A DNA stretch of 64,000 nucleotides, from assembly GCA_036251935.1 (NCBI GenBank), contig CP133967.1, forward strand, positions 2,675,488 to 2,739,487, given 5' to 3'. The stretch is from Orbaceae bacterium lpD04. Its GTDB lineage: Bacteria > Pseudomonadota > Gammaproteobacteria > Enterobacterales > Orbaceae. Positions 60,801-64,000 of the stretch are shown piece by piece. The notes below the pieces were generated by a model that saw only the letters and a list, made by a program, of their open reading frames with translations, had not been told where the DNA came from and did no database searches. Position 1 is the stretch's first letter. Each line of letters starts with the position of its first letter. A program made the position numbers and the translations under genes.

Positions 60801-61194
60801 TAATAAAAGCGATATTACTTGATGAATGGGCACTATTATCACAGCTAGTTTTCGTGTCAGATAAAGGGATCGGTTGCTGCTTTTCTAAAATATTGCAACT
60901 CAATTGCAATAAATCTAACTCTTTGCTGATATCTTGCTGCCAAAATCCACCTTGCTCATCAACGGCATAAATAGCAAGATCTAACTCTAATGCAGCATTG
61001 TCATATTGACTAAATACATAGAGGTAACCTTTGCGCATGGTTCTCAGTACATATTTAGTTTGTTTACTTAAATTGGGTAATTGTTTTTTTTCTGCCCATA
61101 CTGGTAAGCTAACTCGTGTATAATCAGGCGCAACAGCATAACGAACAGGGTAAATCGGTAACCCTTTAGACTGGCATTTATTACACAAACTCAT
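57844..61194 (-). CDS. VasX-like T6SS membrane-active effector 2
   Basis: 1,116 residues. It shares the N-terminal marker region with effector 1: CNKCQSKGLPIYPVRYAVAP, LRTMRKGYLYVF, AVDEQGGFW, PETCETVWLAFSEHKW. The middle is long and helical and largely different. A hydrophobic cluster (about 843-1030, e.g. GGTLVSGLLGYQLF and ILMGAILFALNPWINLGLFF) is followed by MQIWLRRCRFG and a charged coiled tail. Its ATG overlaps the TGA of its adaptor. Like VasX it probably perforates or depolarises prey membranes; enzymatic motifs are not seen. Confidence 0.8.
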   Translation of the reverse strand: MSLCNKCQSKGLPIYPVRYAVAPDYTRVSLPVWAEKKQLPNLSKQTKYVLRTMRKGYLYVFSQYDNAALELDLAIYAVDEQGGFWQQDISKELDLLQLSCNILEKQQPIPLSDTKTSCDNSAHSSSNIAFITINKPETCETVWLAFSEHKWSYETLEQYIYDKDKRNTRMQVIKPKQWLSVQNSQNGITIANEQTIATTMEMLLLDDAINNANTMMNDKPLLSSSNYPFSYPYLYANAPLKEEPISTSTLKTEPFKYNKLLFTKRNTLTPWPTVPVEMQGKYQQLLRTNYSTHLSNKMNSLGRNNTGCPPIMVALIDSIGITAELSSWGNNAINSVKKVITERQRENAACSGIQLLEQVIKNGDIVEGRSKFNNHIKRVNDTYLTNAKDYNEGDFATRRKLELAEAYGGVSWDAGQKAQGKSVVELFENSYEFDNTSFPNSHSLKNNAISELYEIKMSYPIEELGAQKYRDTFYQIFQLKDDSDMAKITRLRNELNTLTAEFSIKADTYKQQWYRDNAPQLSGEQNWRKYQACLNSDYETYKKEYAIFIDDTDKYVSGLLDDLIVWVNCFSQKSQHPFSLAADDLERDSDNYLAFANDILMTLGMQAESDKVSQLFTQLIEDSVLDGHNIVWSSVLAGRKLDKAAQRKCVNFLLSLNKNSASSNMSYGQLLDKLSTVIDFYSGSSIENNTVINLAGSINAISEAVFTQPPESHQGFDIAKEMASLLDGQRGAIGDDNSPQSQITAAYIKPIKEASAAALVPLLKYLQHVGGNLSSEFAQAWFVAAMPGRLSKTALNNLMASYNGFTLRLKEAMLKNIDTIGHKFAVGYQKLTDLTKNVLSSRFIGGTLVSGLLGYQLFTMYNLLSDRTLKTHTQQTKANLQLSIAAGTSISLSFRLVAVYGENNRLGESLLGNVKFLGNFFGLVSGLTKATSIFWDDNKDKSAMEKGLYWASYSAEIIATLDLFLQLGKTNLIEVLNKRLLLVGSLLATTYVKSAIALTFERILMGAILFALNPWINLGLFFIQLVIEFNKEDDMQIWLRRCRFGQAQLGLDRDNGAHYTSSEQEVTELKAIFEKFQQQAAEYQAEQDAIAAKERQKEIDSLFTREAAQNLFNMRF

Positions 61195-62141
61195 TGTTCA
61201 ACTCCTGTCTGATTTACGCGACATTCATTGACTATCACATCCCATTGCGACTGGCTAATATTATGCAATTGGTTGATTAATGAATGCGTTTTATTTTGTT
61301 TAATTGTAGATTTAACGATTGGATGTTCGATAAAATTAGGATGAATAGCTAGGCAGCGATAGGCATATTCAGATAGATCACGTTTTTCACTATAACCGTT
61401 AGCGCTTGCATGTAAAAAAGCCTGAAAAATTATTTTATCGGCTTCTTTTTCAGCTAGAAATGATAAATTTGGATGAAAAAAACGATAACGCGCTAATGCT
61501 TGATTTCGGCTCTCTATCCAAGCAATTGCCTGCCATTGTTGTAAACTAATACCTAAATGATTAGAAATTTGTTTTCGTAATATTCTTTCATTTTTTTCAA
61601 TAATTAAATAACCATCACCATCAAGATATAGCCAATAATATACTGAATTTAATAATTTATCTTTTTGAGCCTGAGTAAAAATCGTCGCTAATGGTGATAA
61701 TATGGCGGGATCAAAATAACGAAGTAACTGATCACCATCAGTTGATGGCTGAACTGCAACTTTACCTAGTTGTTTCGCTAATACATCAGCACTGAGTGAG
61801 GAAAGTAACCAACCATAAACCAAACGAGGTTTAGCTAACAATATCGCTTTGGGATCTAGGGATGAGAAAAACTGGTAAATACTTTGTTTTAATATCTGTT
61901 TATCAAAATCTTGTGTTAAATTTAGTTCGATTAATCCCGGCGTATATTTTATTTTATAGCTTTCGTATTCAAATAAAGTTAATGATTTTTCTACAATCAA
62001 ATCAGCGAATGTTGATGCACAATCATTAGGCTGATAAATCAAATAAAAATAACTATCACATTGCGATGATAATGAAAGGATTTGCTGAAAAATCAATTCA
62101 ACTTCCTGACCATTATCACTATTAGTTAAATTATTCATCAT
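61191..62141 (-). CDS. DUF4123 T6SS effector adaptor 2
   Basis: 316 residues. RLVYGWLLSSLSADVLAKQLG and LLRYFDPAILSPLATIFTQAQKDKLLNSVYYWLYLDGDG match adaptor 1 and the DUF4123 family. It lies 1 base after vgrG and overlaps effector 2 (ATGA), giving an intact VgrG-adaptor-effector order. Confidence 0.87.
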   Translation of the reverse strand: MMNNLTNSDNGQEVELIFQQILSLSSQCDSYFYLIYQPNDCASTFADLIVEKSLTLFEYESYKIKYTPGLIELNLTQDFDKQILKQSIYQFFSSLDPKAILLAKPRLVYGWLLSSLSADVLAKQLGKVAVQPSTDGDQLLRYFDPAILSPLATIFTQAQKDKLLNSVYYWLYLDGDGYLIIEKNERILRKQISNHLGISLQQWQAIAWIESRNQALARYRFFHPNLSFLAEKEADKIIFQAFLHASANGYSEKRDLSEYAYRCLAIHPNFIEHPIVKSTIKQNKTHSLINQLHNISQSQWDVIVNECRVNQTGVEQ

Positions 62142-62142
62142 A

Positions 62143-64000
62143 TTAGCTTAATTTTACACTGCCTTGTTGTAGCTTATCCGCTTCTTGTAGCGCGATATCA
62201 CAACCTGACGGTAAGGAAGTATTTACCTCGATATTCGCCGGCCCCATTTTTTGCATGGCAGCCGCTTTAATCGTAACATTAGAACTAGTACCAAGCTCGA
62301 TACCCGCGGCGCTAATTTTTACAAATGAGCCACCACAAATCAGGGTAATTTCTTTAGCGGCTGAAAAATCGACTTTATTCTCAACACTATCAATTTTAAT
62401 ATCTTGCTTAGCCGCAATATCCATCTTGTCGTTTTGCGCTTGCACTTCAACTTTGCCTTGATTGGCAAATAACTTTATGCCGGCTTTATGGGCGAATACG
62501 CCAACCGCCTCTGATGACGCTAAGGTAATGTTTTTTAGTGCGCTAATATCAGTTTGCTGCTCACTGGTTAAGCTAAGGCTGTTACTGCTTGATAACTGAA
62601 TATTTTCATCACTGGTTAAGGCAATGCCGGCTGGTGCATAGGCAATAATGCCCGCCTCGGTTAGCTGTTTTAGTGCGTTTTGTAGCTGTTCTTGGCTGCT
62701 CGTATCGGCTTGGTGCGCCTGTGCGGTGCTTGCCGCATTTTGTAGCGCTTTAGCAATCGATAAGGCATTTTCCAGTTGCGTGATGGCGCCTTGCATATCA
62801 AGCTGCTGACCTTGGGCTTTCGGTTCGCTTTGCGCGGTTAGGTATAAGCCTTTATTCGCGCTAATTGCGCCCCATTCATCAGTCCGTAGCTCAAAGCCTT
62901 CACCGCGCTGCTCTTTGTTTTGGTTAACTAAGTGACCAATATTGAGCTGAGTTTTGCCGTATTCGGTAGCAAGTTTTATATGCTCTTGGCCGCGCTTATC
63001 ATCCATACGCAGTTTATTATTGGCAGGCGTTCTAAGCACATTGCGGTGTTTGTTGGCGGTGGTGACGTGGTCAGGGTGGTTACTGTCATGTAAGCTGTGG
63101 GCAATATACGGCCTATCGGGATTGCCACCCGTGAACGCAATAGCAACCCCAGTACCATCGATTAACGGAAAGTGGAAACCGTAAGTATCACCGGCATAGG
63201 GCTTAGCAAGTCGTACCCATAAGCTCTCTTCACCACTGCGCCAGGTTTTTAAATCGAAATCAAATTTAACCCGGTAACGGCCTTGGGTGTCAATATAACC
63301 ATAGGTGTCATTATCAGGGCTCGTTACCCGTGCAGGTAGTGTGCCACTGACTTGTGGCCAAGGTAGGGGCTGTGGGCGATACGGCTTTAATACGTTGTAG
63401 GGAATGGCGGTAAATTGTATTTGATACGACTCACTGCGGTCACCGTAGGACTCGGTCGATAAGATAACAATCCCTTCACTAATGCCATTCATCGGGCTAC
63501 CGGTGACAATAATGCGTTGCCCAGGAGTTAAGTGGTAGTCATTACATTTACCGCTGATAATAATTTGGTCACTAATGTGCTGCTGATGGCGGATAGTCGC
63601 ATACCAACTGCCACTTTCAATAATACTGATATCACCTTTGCTTTTAAAGTGCTCACCATAACGGTAGTTAGTGCCTGAGGTGGTGGTCACTTTCGGCTGG
63701 CTGTTAACCAGCGAGTACATATCAGTTTGTGCCTGACGGTAGTTATCGTCTTGCACCATCACTTGACGTGGCACACTGTGACTTTGAAACTGTAAATCCC
63801 ACACACTATCACGGGCTTTATCAACCATGCCACTTGGCAAGGTGTAAGCAATGCTCCCTGCATCGTCAAAACCTTGCTCGTAATCACTGAGTACCAGCAC
63901 ATCGCAGTTGTGTTCGCTATGGCTTTCAAAGCGAAACCATATGCCAACATCGGCAAGTAACCGCTGAATAAACGCAAGGTCGCTCTCTTGCCACTGGGTA
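62143..64000 (-). CDS. vgrG: Type VI secretion spike protein VgrG (5' part beyond window)
   Basis: About 618 codons are in the window; the reading frame is open to position 64000 (QESDLAFIQRLLADVGIWFRFE), so the true start is outside. Gp27/gp5-like core: VRLAKPYAGDTYGFHFPLIDGTGVAIAF, GGNPDRPYIAHSLHDSNHPD and LRMDDKRGQEHIKLATEYGKTQLNIGH. The C-terminal beta-helix ends in KAAAMQKMGPANIE with no toxin extension. An internal GTG at 63900 is not the start. It heads the module of adaptor 2 and effector 2. Confidence 0.96.
   Translation of the reverse strand, partial: TQWQESDLAFIQRLLADVGIWFRFESHSEHNCDVLVLSDYEQGFDDAGSIAYTLPSGMVDKARDSVWDLQFQSHSVPRQVMVQDDNYRQAQTDMYSLVNSQPKVTTTSGTNYRYGEHFKSKGDISIIESGSWYATIRHQQHISDQIIISGKCNDYHLTPGQRIIVTGSPMNGISEGIVILSTESYGDRSESYQIQFTAIPYNVLKPYRPQPLPWPQVSGTLPARVTSPDNDTYGYIDTQGRYRVKFDFDLKTWRSGEESLWVRLAKPYAGDTYGFHFPLIDGTGVAIAFTGGNPDRPYIAHSLHDSNHPDHVTTANKHRNVLRTPANNKLRMDDKRGQEHIKLATEYGKTQLNIGHLVNQNKEQRGEGFELRTDEWGAISANKGLYLTAQSEPKAQGQQLDMQGAITQLENALSIAKALQNAASTAQAHQADTSSQEQLQNALKQLTEAGIIAYAPAGIALTSDENIQLSSSNSLSLTSEQQTDISALKNITLASSEAVGVFAHKAGIKLFANQGKVEVQAQNDKMDIAAKQDIKIDSVENKVDFSAAKEITLICGGSFVKISAAGIELGTSSNVTIKAAAMQKMGPANIEVNTSLPSGCDIALQEADKLQQGSVKLS

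Noticed and set aside
63900-63900. VgrG start at 63900
   Set aside because: The GTG there is internal; the frame continues to the window edge with a typical VgrG sequence.

Overview
The window is AT-rich chromosomal DNA from a gammaproteobacterium. Three conserved neighbourhoods support this: trkH-hemG next to an rRNA operon, secM-secA-mutT, and parC/parE. Gene content and divergence look like the Orbales (Gilliamella/Orbus/Frischella-type insect-gut bacteria), but that is an inference from protein resemblance; no database was searched.

Layout. 1-4,900: an rRNA operon read leftward (P1/P2 promoters, 16S, tRNA-Glu, 23S cut by the window edge). 5,000-16,500: housekeeping genes on the minus strand: hemG, trkH, djlA, parC, parE, mutT, secA and a short SecM-like arrest peptide. 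16,800-19,660: orn, waaA and hemH on the plus strand. 19,800-22,240: an M20 amidohydrolase and a divergent Zn alcohol dehydrogenase. 22,290-27,620: a sorbitol (glucitol) PTS locus on the minus strand: fsa, srlR, srlA, srlE, srlB, srlD, gutM. 27,740-33,590: tRNA-Pro with an odd hairpin-rich flank, tgt, two M48 lipoprotein proteases, queA and ffh. 33,700-35,150: two small envelope proteins.

35,237-64,000 is type VI secretion. A compact structural operon (PAAR, a two-helix membrane protein, tssM, tssA, tssF, tssG, tssJ, tssE) is followed by an effector island running to the window edge. The island holds a VgrG, two DUF4123 adaptor + VasX-like effector pairs, four paralogous two-helix membrane proteins and four paralogous secreted periplasmic proteins. 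It also holds debris of earlier modules: two out-of-frame effector C-terminal tips, a vgrG 3' end still overlapping the next adaptor gene, the last codons of a fifth membrane-protein paralog, and a repeated boundary sequence between modules. tssB, tssC, tssK, tssL, tssH and hcp are not in the window.

How the parts work together. The sorbitol locus imports and phosphorylates sorbitol, oxidises it to fructose-6-phosphate, and adds an aldolase that could split that product; a shared palindrome CTTTY-N5-GAAAG is a candidate operator. In the T6SS island, VgrG and the DUF4123 adaptors would load pore-forming-type effectors, and the membrane and periplasmic proteins are plausible immunity or accessory factors. 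The remnants suggest modules are replaced by recombination, leaving orphan tails behind.
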